Assembly (NCBI GenBank): GCA_046349935.1
Contig: JAXMBK010000008.1
Span: forward strand, 186,001-250,000
Source of the DNA: CAIXSC01 sp046349935
Lineage (GTDB): Bacteria; Planctomycetota; Planctomycetia; Pirellulales; Pirellulaceae
DNA: 64,000 nt
Direction: 5' to 3'
Shown: piece after piece, positions 25,333 through 34,537 of the stretch
Layout: every line of letters begins with the position of its first letter
Numbering within the stretch: position 1 is the first letter of the stretch
Notes under the pieces: model-generated
Databases searched by the model: none
What the model was told of the DNA's origin: nothing
The model's input: the letters and a program-made list of their open reading frames with translations, nothing else
Position numbers and translations under genes: made by a program

Positions 25333-28230
25333 ATGATGAACACGTTGTACGAAGCTCTCATCCTCGGACTCTTGGACTTGATCTTTTTCGCGGCGCTGGC
25401 CGCCGGACTGATCCTGCTGGGAATCTGGCGGTCGGCGGCGTTCGCGGTGCTCAAACGCAACTTTGTGGGGTACTTCATCAACCCGACGGGGTACGTCTTT
25501 CTCTGTCTGTTCGTGCTGCTTACTTCTTGCTCTGCGTTTTGTCCCGACGAGTTTTTCAATTCGAACCTCGCCAATTTGGACCAGCTGAACAAGTACATTC
25601 CGTACATTTTGCTGATCTTCATTCCGGCGATCACGATGAGCATCTGGGCCGAGGAGCGGCGGCAAGGGACCGACGAACTGCTGCTCACGCTCCCCGCCAC
25701 CGACTTCGACATCGTCATGGGCAAGTTCCTGGCGGCCGCCTCGATCTTCACGGTGTCGCTGGTGTTCTCGCAGTTCTCGCACTTCGCGGTGCTCGCGGCG
25801 CTCACCGAAGGCGACCTCGATACGCGGTTGTTGTGCGCGACCTACCTGGGCTACTGGTTCGTCGGGATCTCCATGCTGTCGCTCGGCATGGTCGCTTCGT
25901 TCTTGACGAATAACTTGACGGTCGGCTTCATCCTGGGGGCGCTGTTCAACGCTCCGTTGGCGTTGGCCGCCTCGGCCGACTTGGTGTTGCCGTCAAGCGT
26001 CGCGCGAGGGGTGGCGCGCTGGAGCTTCAGCCAGCAGTTCGCCGACTTCGGTCGCGGCATCGTGAGCTTGTCGTCGACGACGTATTTCCTCATGGTGACG
26101 CTCGTCGGGCTCTATCTGAGCATGGTGCTGATCGGGCGACGGCACTGGTCGGGCGGTCGCGATGGCAATTCCCTGTTGGGGCATTTCGCGCTCCGAACGA
26201 TCGCGCTGTTGGTGATCGCCATGGGGCTGAACGTGCTGTTCGTAAATCACGACCAGCGGGCCGATGCGACGCAGACCAAGGTCAATAGTCTCTCGAACGA
26301 CACCTACCGCATTCTGTCGGAACTGGATTCGAAACGTCCGATCGTCATCAACGCCTTCGTTGGCTCGGAAATTCCGGAAGACTACGTGAAGACGCGCGTC
26401 GAACTGTTGTCGATGCTGCGCGAGTTCCAGGCGGCTTCGGGCGGGAAGGTGCAGGTGCGGATTCAGGAGGACGTCGAGCCGACCAGCGACGCAGCGGTGC
26501 AAGCGGAGAAACGATTCGGCATCCGGCCGCAGATCGTGCGTTCGCAGGCGCGCGGCGTCTTCAAGGACGTGCCGGTGATTCTCGGAGCGGCGGTGACCTG
26601 CGGGTTGGAAAAGGTGGTGATCCCGTTCTTCGATTACGGGATTCCGGTTGAATACGAATTGATCCGTTCGATTTCCACGGCGTCCAAGGGCCAACGCAAG
26701 CGGCTCGGCGTCGTGCGCACCGACGCTCAGTTGCTGGGCGGCTTCAGCTTTGCGGGCGGTCAACCGCAGAACATTCCGAAGTCGGCCTTCGTCGAGGAAC
26801 TGGAGAAGCAATACGACGTGGAGGAGGTGGATCCGCAGAACAAGATCGAGCCGGGGAAGTTCGATGTGCTGTTGGTGGTCCAACCGTCGTCGATGGGGCC
26901 CCAAGAGTTGGAAAACCTGAACGAAGTGGTGCGTCGCGGACAGCCGACCGCCATCTTCGAAGACCCGCTGCCGCTGATGGGCGAGATGCGGTTGGTGCCC
27001 GGAACGGGGCAGCCGAAGCGACAGAATCCGATGGCCCAGATGTTCGGCGGCGGACCGCCGCCTCCCAAGGGCGACATCACGCGGCTGTGGCAGACGCTGG
27101 GGATCGAGTGCATCGGCGAACGGGGGTCGGCGCCGCCGACCGGCGGGCCTCCGATGTACGATTCGTTCATCGTCTGGCAGCGCTTCAACCCGTACAAGAA
27201 GATTCAGGCCGTTGCGGGTTTCTCGAGCGAATTTGTGTTCGTTCGCCCGGAGGTTCCGGGGGATGAAGAGCCATTCAATGCGAGCGACGCGGTGTCGAAT
27301 GGGATCGAGGAACTGTTGTTCCCGATGCCGGGCGCCGTGACGAAGGCGAAGGATAGCGACGTCGATTTCGTCGCCTTGGTGCAGACGGGCAATCGGGCGG
27401 GAACCATCTCGTTCCAGAACTGGCAAGCAAACCAGCAAGACACGCAGGCGCTGGAGTTGGCCGAGGGACCGACGCGCGGCAAATTTGTGATCGCGGCGCG
27501 CATCAAGGGGAAGGAAAAGGGCGAGTCGAAAGAGGCGGACAAGGCGGAAGGGGAGAAGAAGGATTGGACCGACAAGCCGCTGAACGTGATCTACGTCAGC
27601 GACATCGACCTGATCTCCTCGGATTTCGTCCGCATTCGAGCTCAGCCGGATCAAGTCTTTCGCTGGCGGTTCGAGAATGTCACGTTCGCGCTCAACGTCG
27701 TCGACTCGCTGTCGGGCGACGACGGCTACATCGACATCCGGAAACGCAAGCCGAAGTACAGCACGTTGACGGTGATTGAGAAGCAAAGTGAAGTCGCTCG
27801 CGAGAAGGAACAAGAAGAAAAGAAGCGGTACGACGACGAGTACTCGAAGGCGTCGAAGGAAGCCGAGACGCAGTCGAAGGAAGTCGCCAAGAAATTCCTA
27901 GACGCACAAGAAGCGATTCGCGAACGCGAGGCGAAGGGCGAAGTGGTCGACCTGAAAGAACGGGAAGCGGTCGAGATTCGGGCGGTGGTGCAATCGCAAC
28001 TCACGCAGCAGAAGTTGGAAATCGAGAAGGATCGACTTAAGCGGGAGCGCGATGACCGCATTAAAGAGTCGGGCCGACGGCTGGATCAGCAGATCGATCA
28101 AATCCAGGATAGTTTCAAAGTGTGGGCCGTCTCCCTCCCGCTCATCCCGCCTCTGTTCGTTGGTTTGGCGGTGTTCGTCCGCCGACGACTGCGGGAACGC
28201 GAGGGTATTTCCAAGACGCGGCTGGTGTAG
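25333..28230 (+). CDS. ABC-2 permease fused to GldG-like auxiliary domain
   Basis: 965 residues. Residues about 10-310 are a six- or seven-helix ABC-2 permease (NPTGYVFLCLFVLLTS, IPAITMSIWAEERRQGTDELLLTLPATDFDIVMGKF, as in GldF). After one more helix (LLVIAMGLNVLFVNHD) comes an extracytoplasmic GldG/ABC-auxiliary domain, about 330-780, including QTKVNSLSNDTYRILSELD. A charged coiled coil (about 800-920, Lys/Glu/Arg-rich) and a final helix (SLPLIPPLFVGLAVFVRRR) close it. In Bacteroidetes, GldF and GldG are separate proteins; here both are one chain. It works with the ATPase upstream and the DUF4340 protein downstream. Confidence 0.9.
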   Translation: MMNTLYEALILGLLDLIFFAALAAGLILLGIWRSAAFAVLKRNFVGYFINPTGYVFLCLFVLLTSCSAFCPDEFFNSNLANLDQLNKYIPYILLIFIPAITMSIWAEERRQGTDELLLTLPATDFDIVMGKFLAAASIFTVSLVFSQFSHFAVLAALTEGDLDTRLLCATYLGYWFVGISMLSLGMVASFLTNNLTVGFILGALFNAPLALAASADLVLPSSVARGVARWSFSQQFADFGRGIVSLSSTTYFLMVTLVGLYLSMVLIGRRHWSGGRDGNSLLGHFALRTIALLVIAMGLNVLFVNHDQRADATQTKVNSLSNDTYRILSELDSKRPIVINAFVGSEIPEDYVKTRVELLSMLREFQAASGGKVQVRIQEDVEPTSDAAVQAEKRFGIRPQIVRSQARGVFKDVPVILGAAVTCGLEKVVIPFFDYGIPVEYELIRSISTASKGQRKRLGVVRTDAQLLGGFSFAGGQPQNIPKSAFVEELEKQYDVEEVDPQNKIEPGKFDVLLVVQPSSMGPQELENLNEVVRRGQPTAIFEDPLPLMGEMRLVPGTGQPKRQNPMAQMFGGGPPPPKGDITRLWQTLGIECIGERGSAPPTGGPPMYDSFIVWQRFNPYKKIQAVAGFSSEFVFVRPEVPGDEEPFNASDAVSNGIEELLFPMPGAVTKAKDSDVDFVALVQTGNRAGTISFQNWQANQQDTQALELAEGPTRGKFVIAARIKGKEKGESKEADKAEGEKKDWTDKPLNVIYVSDIDLISSDFVRIRAQPDQVFRWRFENVTFALNVVDSLSGDDGYIDIRKRKPKYSTLTVIEKQSEVAREKEQEEKKRYDDEYSKASKEAETQSKEVAKKFLDAQEAIREREAKGEVVDLKEREAVEIRAVVQSQLTQQKLEIEKDRLKRERDDRIKESGRRLDQQIDQIQDSFKVWAVSLPLIPPLFVGLAVFVRRRLREREGISKTRLV

Positions 28231-28336
28231 GCGTCGGCCGGACGTTGAGTTCGGCGGCGGGCTCGAGTCGTGTTAGGTGCGTCGTCCTGCGAGGACGGCA
28301 TCGTCAGGATTATGTGGGAGCGAGGAGCTGATACCG

Positions 28337-30073
28337 ATGAACGAAGGCAAGAAGACGCTGATCTACGCGGGGCTGGCGCTGGCCATTGGTTTGATCGCCT
28401 ACGCGACGACGCCGTCGCCCGTGGGGTTCAAGCCGAGCGACGCGGTGGGCAAGCCTCTGTTTGAGTCGTTCACCGACCCGCTGGCCGCGAAGTCGCTGGA
28501 GATCGTGAGTTTCGATGCGGCGAACAGCAAGCTCACGAGCTTCAAGGTGACGCAGAACAAGGACGGTTCGTGGTCGATCCCTTCGCACGGCGACTATCCG
28601 GCCGACGCAGAAAACCAGTTGCGCGACGTCGCCACGGCGCTCGTCGACCTTCGGCCGCTCGACGTCGTGTCAGAAGTCGCCGACGATCATGAGTACTTCG
28701 GCGTCATCGCACCCGATAAAGACAAGACGAAGACGGGCGAACAAGGCGTCGGTCTGCTCGTCCGCATGCAAGATGAAAATGGCAAGCCGCTGGCGCAACT
28801 GGTGATCGGCAAGACCGATCGCAAATCCGAGGAGCAGCGGTTTGTGCGCATCCCGAGTCAGGATGTGACCTATGTGGCGAAGATCGACACGAAGAAGTTC
28901 AGCACGAATTTCGGAGACTGGATTCAGAAGGATTTGCTGCAACTGAACGCATTCGACGTCGAACGGCTAAAGCTGATGGACTACTCGGTCAACCGCACCG
29001 AACGCGGCTTGCGGCTTGATGCACGCCTCGAAGCCACCATGGCGTTCGACGCGCCAGTCAACCAGTGGAAACTGGAGGACATGATCACCTACGTCCAGCG
29101 CAAGCCGACCAAGACGTTGTTGAGCGAGTCGGAAGAGCTGAATCGCGAGAAGATCGACGCCATGAAGACGGCGCTCGACGATTTGCAAATCGTCGATGTG
29201 CAACGGAAGCCTAAGGGGCTCACATCCGACCTCAAGGCGGATGCGGGATTCATGAGCGATCAGGAGAGCGTCGATTCGTTGATCCAACGCGGTTTCATCC
29301 CGTCGCAGCGCGGCGAAAACGGGCCGGTCGAACTGTTCTCCGCCAACGGCGAAGTTCACGTCGGGACGAAAGACGGCGTGGAATACGTGTTGCGGTTCGG
29401 CAACTTTGCGAGCGTCGACGAAGGGTCGAGCGAAGGGAAGCTGAATCGCTACCTGTTCGTGCACGCTCGATTCGACGAAAGCAAATTCCCCGAGCCGACC
29501 TACGAGCCGGAACCGGCCCTGGTGCCCGATGCGGCGCCGGCGAAGCCGGCGGCAAAACCGGTGGAAGGCGGAGCGGGCGGCGGCAACGGCGGCGCGGATG
29601 ACGGCGACGCAAAACCGGCCGCGGAGAAACCGGCGGACGAGAAACCAGCGGCAGAAAAGCCAGCGGAAGAAAAACCGGCGGAAGGCAAGCCGACGCCGGG
29701 CGCTGACGCGAAGCCCGAAACGAAACCGGAGACCAAGCCCGAATCGAAGAAAGATCCGGCGGTGGAACGGGAGCGGATTCGGAAGGAGAATCAGCGACGG
29801 AAGGATGAGTGGCAGGACAAGGTGAAGAAGGGGAAGGCCCGCGTCGAGACGCTGAACGCGCGTTTCGCCGACTGGTACTACGTGATTTCGGAAGACACGT
29901 ACAAGAAGATTCACCTGGGACGCGCGGACATCATTCGCGAACGGACGGGGCCGTCGGATGAAGGCGTCGGCGTGGACGCGTTCCGCAAGCTGCAGAAAGA
30001 AGGGCTGCGGAAGACGCCGCCCGCACCGGCCGGCGGCCCGCCGCCGGGTTTCCCGGGCTTGCCGCCGCAGTAA
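28337..30073 (+). CDS. DUF4340 domain-containing protein, partner of the GldF/GldG-like transporter
   Basis: 578 residues from the ATG at 28337 (GGAG upstream in GCGAGGAGCTG). One N-terminal membrane helix (TLIYAGLALAIGLIAYA) is followed by DUF4340-like repeats about 40-400 (LEIVSFDAANSKLTSFKVTQ, GLLVRMQDENGKPLAQLVIG, YVAKIDTKKF). Residues about 405-490 are a low-complexity linker rich in KPAEEKPA units, then a Lys/Arg-rich part and a Pro/Gly end. This protein regularly follows the GldG-like gene in planctomycetes. It probably sits outside the inner membrane with that complex; its role is unknown. Confidence 0.85.
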   Translation: MNEGKKTLIYAGLALAIGLIAYATTPSPVGFKPSDAVGKPLFESFTDPLAAKSLEIVSFDAANSKLTSFKVTQNKDGSWSIPSHGDYPADAENQLRDVATALVDLRPLDVVSEVADDHEYFGVIAPDKDKTKTGEQGVGLLVRMQDENGKPLAQLVIGKTDRKSEEQRFVRIPSQDVTYVAKIDTKKFSTNFGDWIQKDLLQLNAFDVERLKLMDYSVNRTERGLRLDARLEATMAFDAPVNQWKLEDMITYVQRKPTKTLLSESEELNREKIDAMKTALDDLQIVDVQRKPKGLTSDLKADAGFMSDQESVDSLIQRGFIPSQRGENGPVELFSANGEVHVGTKDGVEYVLRFGNFASVDEGSSEGKLNRYLFVHARFDESKFPEPTYEPEPALVPDAAPAKPAAKPVEGGAGGGNGGADDGDAKPAAEKPADEKPAAEKPAEEKPAEGKPTPGADAKPETKPETKPESKKDPAVERERIRKENQRRKDEWQDKVKKGKARVETLNARFADWYYVISEDTYKKIHLGRADIIRERTGPSDEGVGVDAFRKLQKEGLRKTPPAPAGGPPPGFPGLPPQ

Positions 30074-30123
30074 CCGAACAGGACGTGCCGCCACTCCACT
30101 TCGAGGGCGGCTGGCTACCCTTG

Positions 30124-30146
30124 GGGCGGCTCCTTTTTAGCCGCCC
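30124..30146. terminator. Bidirectional hairpin between the DUF4340 and Rpn genes
   Basis: An eight-base-pair perfect stem (GGGCGGCT and AGCCGCCC) with a seven-base loop CCTTTTT lies in the 135-base gap between two converging genes. There is no T-run after the stem, so it is a likely but not certain terminator. Confidence 0.5.
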
Positions 30147-30208
30147 TAGGGTTCTTGAGGGGGCCTCGAACCCCGTTTGGCCGTTCAGCGATCTTCCGTC
30201 ACAGCCCG

Positions 30209-31153
30209 CTAGCGTCGTTTGAATCGCTGCTCGAGTTTCCTGGCGATCAGTGCGAGTTGCTCCAGGGGCTGTTGCTCGAGTTCCTCGACGCTTGCGTCGG
30301 GGTCGCCAAGAAGTTCTTGGAGCAAGCGAATTCTTCCGATCCAATAGCCGAGTTCTCGGCCTTGTTCGCGTCCCCGTGTGATCCCTTGCTCGATCCCTTG
30401 CTCCAAACCCTGCTCCAAACCCTGCTCTCGTCCGCGTCTTTCGGCGAACTCGAGATTGGATTGCTGGTCTCGGAGGACCTTGAGCCGTAATTCGTACCGC
30501 AGACGCTCTTCGGGCGTTTTCGAGATCATTTCGAGAATCCTCCCCGCTTCCACAAAGGCTTCGTCCCGGAACACACTTTCAAAATCGGTCGCATTCAGCT
30601 CGGCCGCATGCTGAAAAAAGAAGGCCCACTTCTCGAGCGGGCTGGCCTGCGTCATATCGCTCGCCGTGCCGCGAAACTTAGGCAGTTCCACCAAATGTAA
30701 CTCGAACTGATCCGTCAACACCAGCTGCTCTTGCAGCGAGCAAACTTGGAATCGGGTGTGGAAATCTTGCGTCTGGTCGAGGAATTCGCAATCCAAGAAA
30801 CAAACGCTGATGGCGGGTGTGAGTTGCTCCCAGGAGTCTCCCTCGGCCAACTGTTCGCTATACATGCTTGACAAGTAGTAAAGCAGCCGGCTCGGGAGCG
30901 ACTCGACCGCCGTCGTTTGCATTTCCAGGTTGTACTGTCGTCCTTGGGCGTCTCGAATCCTCAGATCCAGAATAGCGAGCCGGTCGTCTTGGAAGTCTCG
31001 TTCCAAAAACGGAGTGACGATTTGCACCTGTTCCACGACGAATTCACCTGCCAGCACTGAATTCAACAAGTGCAACAGGACGGATGAGTGATTGGGATCT
31101 CCGAAGAGACGCTTGAATGCATAATCGACCGTGGGGACGATTCCCAGCGGCAT
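30209..31153 (-). CDS. Rpn-family PD-(D/E)XK nuclease (transposase-like)
   Basis: 314 residues with the pattern of Rpn/PDDEXK_2 proteins: N-terminal PTVDYAFKRLFGDPNHSSVLLHLLNSVL, then ILDLRIRDAQGRQYNLEMQ, which carries the nuclease Asp and the Glu-x-Gln pair. The C-terminus has a run of EQG repeats (REQGLEQGLEQGIEQG), a feature of the family, and reads ELEQQPLEQLALIARKLEQRF. Rpn proteins promote RecA-independent recombination and have been linked to phage defence. The gene is complete and stands alone, so it is not obviously part of a larger element. Confidence 0.85.
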   Translation of the reverse strand: MPLGIVPTVDYAFKRLFGDPNHSSVLLHLLNSVLAGEFVVEQVQIVTPFLERDFQDDRLAILDLRIRDAQGRQYNLEMQTTAVESLPSRLLYYLSSMYSEQLAEGDSWEQLTPAISVCFLDCEFLDQTQDFHTRFQVCSLQEQLVLTDQFELHLVELPKFRGTASDMTQASPLEKWAFFFQHAAELNATDFESVFRDEAFVEAGRILEMISKTPEERLRYELRLKVLRDQQSNLEFAERRGREQGLEQGLEQGIEQGITRGREQGRELGYWIGRIRLLQELLGDPDASVEELEQQPLEQLALIARKLEQRFKRR

Positions 31154-31277
31154 AATCGACTCCTTGAGTGCTCCGCACTACTGCGGACGTGCCCCAAGTC
31201 ATTTTAGCGCTGGTCGCATGAAAGTCGAGTCAAGGCGAGAGCTTGGCAGATCGCAGAACCAGCCAGCCGTCCCCGCA

Positions 31278-32783
31278 TTACCGGCGCGCACGCTGCTGGG
31301 TGACTTCGATCGCTTTGAGCAGGCCGCGGGCCTTGTTGAGCGTTTCTTGGTATTCGCTGGCGGGATCGCTGTCGGCGACAATGCCTGCGCCGGCTTGGAT
31401 ATAGCCTACGCCGTCCTTGACGACGAGGGTGCGCAGCGCGATGCAGGTATCCATGTTTCCGCCGTAGTCGAAGTAGCCGACGGCGCCCGCATAGGGGCCG
31501 CGTCGCTGAGGTTCGACTTCGTCGATGATTTGCATGGCGCGCACTTTCGGCGCGCCGCTCACGGTTCCCGCCGGCAAGCAGGCGCGCAGGGCGTCGAACG
31601 CGTCGCGTCCGTCGTCCAATTGGCCGGTGACATGCGAAGTGATGTGCATGACGTGGCTATAGCGCTCGATGACCATCACGTCCGAAAGACGCACCGTTCC
31701 AAACTTGGCGACTCGACCGACGTCGTTCCGCCCGAGGTCGACCAGCATGACGTGTTCGGCGCGTTCCTTTTCGTCGGCCAGCAGTTCGGCGGCCAGGCGC
31801 CGGTCCTCTTCGTCGGTTTGTCCGCGGCGGCGGGTACCGGCGAGCGGCCGGACGGTGACTTGTCCGTCGACGACGCGGCACATGATTTCGGGGGAGCTGC
31901 CGACGAGCGTCGTTTCGGGGGTGCGGAGGAAGAACATGAAGGGACTGGGATTCACCACTCGCAGCGACCGATAGACTTCAAACGGATCGCAGGCCAGGGG
32001 GACGGTGAGTCGCTGGCTGATGACGACCTGGAAGATGTCGCCGGCTCGAATGTATTCCACGCATTGTCGGACGGCGGCTGCGAACGATTCGGGGGTGAAA
32101 TTGGCCTCGTACGGGAGGCTGGGGTCGCCTCCGGACGCAATGTCGACCGGCGCCAAGTCGACGGGGCCGGACAGTTGGCCGACGAGATCGTCGATTTCCG
32201 CTTGAGCGGCGGCGTAGGCGCGGGCCGCATCGCCTTGGGCTTCATCAAGTCGAGCCATGACGATGACGAACATGGTTTTGCTGACGTTGTCGAACACGAC
32301 CATGCGGTCGTAGAAGGCGAACGACAGGTCGGGAAGGTCGCGGTCGTCCGGCGGTGCATTCGGCAGTCGCTCGACATAACGGACCACGTCGTAGCCGGCG
32401 TAGCCGATGGCGCCGCCCGTGAACGGCGGCAGCTCGGGCAGGTGAGCGACGGCGACGGCCTGCAAGCGGCGACGCAGCTCCTCCAGCGGATCCTGGCACT
32501 GCAGCGTTTCGATGCGCGGCGTCGTGGAAGCGTCGAAATGCGTGACGCGGACCTGATCGCGTTGGGCGGTCAGCTCCAAAAAGGGACGCGTGGCGAGGAA
32601 GCTGTAGCGCCCCACCTTTTCGCCGCCGACGACGCTTTCGAAAAGGCAAGCGTGGCGGCCTTGGTCCAGGCGGTGGAAGGCGGTGACGGGGGTGAGCGTG
32701 TCGCTCATCAGTCGCCGGTAGACGGGGACGCGCGAGAACTGAGCGGCCAGAGCCAGGAAGCGATCGAATGCGGGCAGATGCAT
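31278..32783 (-). CDS. trpE: Anthranilate synthase component I
   Basis: 501 residues from the ATG at 32783; the frame continues to 32819, but the longer start is unlikely. Family blocks: GRYSFLATRPFLEL, the chorismate-site regions FQVVISQRL, LVGSSPEIMCRV and RPLAGTRRRG, AEHVMLVDLGRNDVGRV, LPAGTVSGAPKVRAMQIIDEVEP and IQAGAGIVADSDPASEYQET. It makes anthranilate from chorismate and glutamine-derived ammonia in tryptophan synthesis. No trpG is next to it. PabB is a relative, but the length and motifs favour TrpE. Confidence 0.93.
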   Translation of the reverse strand: MHLPAFDRFLALAAQFSRVPVYRRLMSDTLTPVTAFHRLDQGRHACLFESVVGGEKVGRYSFLATRPFLELTAQRDQVRVTHFDASTTPRIETLQCQDPLEELRRRLQAVAVAHLPELPPFTGGAIGYAGYDVVRYVERLPNAPPDDRDLPDLSFAFYDRMVVFDNVSKTMFVIVMARLDEAQGDAARAYAAAQAEIDDLVGQLSGPVDLAPVDIASGGDPSLPYEANFTPESFAAAVRQCVEYIRAGDIFQVVISQRLTVPLACDPFEVYRSLRVVNPSPFMFFLRTPETTLVGSSPEIMCRVVDGQVTVRPLAGTRRRGQTDEEDRRLAAELLADEKERAEHVMLVDLGRNDVGRVAKFGTVRLSDVMVIERYSHVMHITSHVTGQLDDGRDAFDALRACLPAGTVSGAPKVRAMQIIDEVEPQRRGPYAGAVGYFDYGGNMDTCIALRTLVVKDGVGYIQAGAGIVADSDPASEYQETLNKARGLLKAIEVTQQRARR

Positions 32784-32916
32784 GGGGCTTGATCCTGAAA
32801 GTCGAGCGAGACGAACCAAGTTAGCAGCAAATGGTCAACCTTGACACCTAGGCCCCCCCTGATAGAATTCGACGGCGAAGTTTTAAGTCTTGCCCGCCAA
32901 CAAGTTGCATCTGTCG

Positions 32917-33459
32917 ATGAAGTGTCAGCACTGCGAAAAACCGGCCACCTTCCACATCACGGAACTCACGGGGGCCGAGCCGCAAGAAGTGCATCTGTGC
33001 GAAGACCACGCACAAGAATTCCTCGCGCCTCAGTCCAACGACTCGTCGCCAGACGCCTCGGAGGAAGCGGCCCAAGAGGCGACTCCGCCTCTGCCGTTCG
33101 GCGGCAAGAAGCCCCATAAGGTGTCGCAAACCGCCGAAGAACTCGCGCGGCTCGACCAACGTACGTGCCCCAAATGCGGCATTACGTTCCACGAGTTCCG
33201 CCAGCAGGGGCGGCTGGGGTGTCCGTTCGACTACGAGTTTTTCCAACGCGAGCTGGAGCCGCTGTTGGTGAACATTCACGGCGAACGGCAGCATGTGGGT
33301 AAACGGCCCCGGTCAAGCAGTAGTGCTACGCAGCTTCAGGCGGAGCTGTTGCGGTTACGGCGCGAGATGCGGGACGCGGTCCAGAAAGAGGACTACGAGC
33401 GAGCTTCGCAGCTGCGTGATGAAATCCGCCGACTCGACAAGGACGGAACGAATTCGTGA
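32917..33459 (+). CDS. mcsA: McsA-like activator of protein arginine kinase (UVR domain)
   Basis: 180 residues from the ATG at 32917; an open TTG at 32890 was rejected because MKCQHCE is the natural start. Zinc-site pattern: CQHC near the start with CEDH about 25 residues later, and CPKC with GCPF in the middle. The end (LRREMRDAVQKEDYERASQLRDEIRRL) is a UVR motif as in UvrB/UvrC. McsA binds and activates McsB. Its last four bases overlap mcsB (GTGA), so the two are translated together. Confidence 0.88.
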   Translation: MKCQHCEKPATFHITELTGAEPQEVHLCEDHAQEFLAPQSNDSSPDASEEAAQEATPPLPFGGKKPHKVSQTAEELARLDQRTCPKCGITFHEFRQQGRLGCPFDYEFFQRELEPLLVNIHGERQHVGKRPRSSSSATQLQAELLRLRREMRDAVQKEDYERASQLRDEIRRLDKDGTNS

Positions 33460-34499
33460 AACTGGACGTGTTGGCCAAGCAATGCGGCGAGTGGCTCCGA
33501 GGGACCGGGCCTGAGTCCGATATCGTGATCAGCAGTCGGATTCGGCTGGCTCGTAATCTGGCGGAGTTTCCGTTCATTCGTCGCTGCACGGAACCGAATC
33601 GCCGAGCGATTGAGCGAACGGTGCGGGAGCGGATTCGGGAAGTGACGGAATGGGCGGACGCCGCCTATCTCGACGTGTTCGGACTCCCGCCGCTTGATCG
33701 GCAGCTGCTGGTGGAACGTCAGCTGATCAGTCGTGAATTGGCGGACGCTGAGGGGCCGCGGGCCGTGCTGATCGATCCGCGCGAGACGCTCAGCGTGATG
33801 ATCAACGAGGAAGATCATCTGCGAATTCAAGTGATGCACAGCGGCTTCAACCTGCTGCCCGCTTGGAATGAAATCAATCACGTCGACGACCTGCTGGAAG
33901 AGCGTTTGCCCTACGCCTTCCACGATCAGCTCGGCTACCTCACCGCCTGTCCCACGAACGTCGGCACGGGGATGCGCGTGAGCATCATGTTCCATCTCCC
34001 GGGGCTGGTGCTGAGCCGCGAGATCGACAAAGTGTTTCGCGGCCTGCAAAAAATGAATTTGGCCGTCCGCGGGCTCTACGGCGAAGGCTCGCAGGCGCTC
34101 GGCGACTTCTACCAAATCAGCAATCAGTTCACGCTGGGGAAGACCGAAGCGCAATTGATCGAGCGCGTCAGCGAAATCGTACCGGTGTTGCTGGAGTACG
34201 AGCGGAAGGCGCGTCAGTCGCTGCTAGAGCACGGCCGCAAGGAACTGCAGGATCGCGTTAGTCGCTCGCTGGGCATTCTCCGCAATGCACATACCATCAG
34301 CAGCGAAGAAACGCTGCTGTTGCTGTCCAGCGTTCGACTGGGAATCAATCTTGGACTGATTCCGGACATCGACATCGCGACCGTCAACAAGTTGTTCGTC
34401 CACACGCAACCTGCCCATCTGCAAAAGATCCGCGGCCGCGAACTCGATAAGGCCGAACGGAACGAAGAACGCGCCACTTACCTGAAGAAGCATCTCTGA
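33456..34499 (+). CDS. mcsB: Protein arginine kinase McsB
   Basis: 347 residues with GTG start inside mcsA. It has the phosphagen-kinase fold: VISSRIRLARN near the start, the NEEDHLR loop (117-123), the catalytic cysteine in TACPTNVGTG (C165) and GLYGEGS. The C-terminus reads ERNEERATYL, matching the RDxxRA pocket that binds phosphoarginine in Geobacillus McsB, with Asn in place of Asp. It phosphorylates arginines to mark proteins for ClpCP. CtsR and ClpC are not encoded next to it, unlike in Bacillus. Confidence 0.92.
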   Translation: MKLDVLAKQCGEWLRGTGPESDIVISSRIRLARNLAEFPFIRRCTEPNRRAIERTVRERIREVTEWADAAYLDVFGLPPLDRQLLVERQLISRELADAEGPRAVLIDPRETLSVMINEEDHLRIQVMHSGFNLLPAWNEINHVDDLLEERLPYAFHDQLGYLTACPTNVGTGMRVSIMFHLPGLVLSREIDKVFRGLQKMNLAVRGLYGEGSQALGDFYQISNQFTLGKTEAQLIERVSEIVPVLLEYERKARQSLLEHGRKELQDRVSRSLGILRNAHTISSEETLLLLSSVRLGINLGLIPDIDIATVNKLFVHTQPAHLQKIRGRELDKAERNEERATYLKKHL

Positions 34500-34537
34500 T
34501 CGTCGTGCGGATCGATTGAGTTGCTGCTCCGGGCGAG

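Noticed and set aside
25993..27813. 606-residue minus-strand frame opposite the GldF/GldG fusion
   Set aside because: The plus-strand frame is full-length with membrane helices and family blocks; the minus frame shows shadow composition (Arg/His/Leu-rich).
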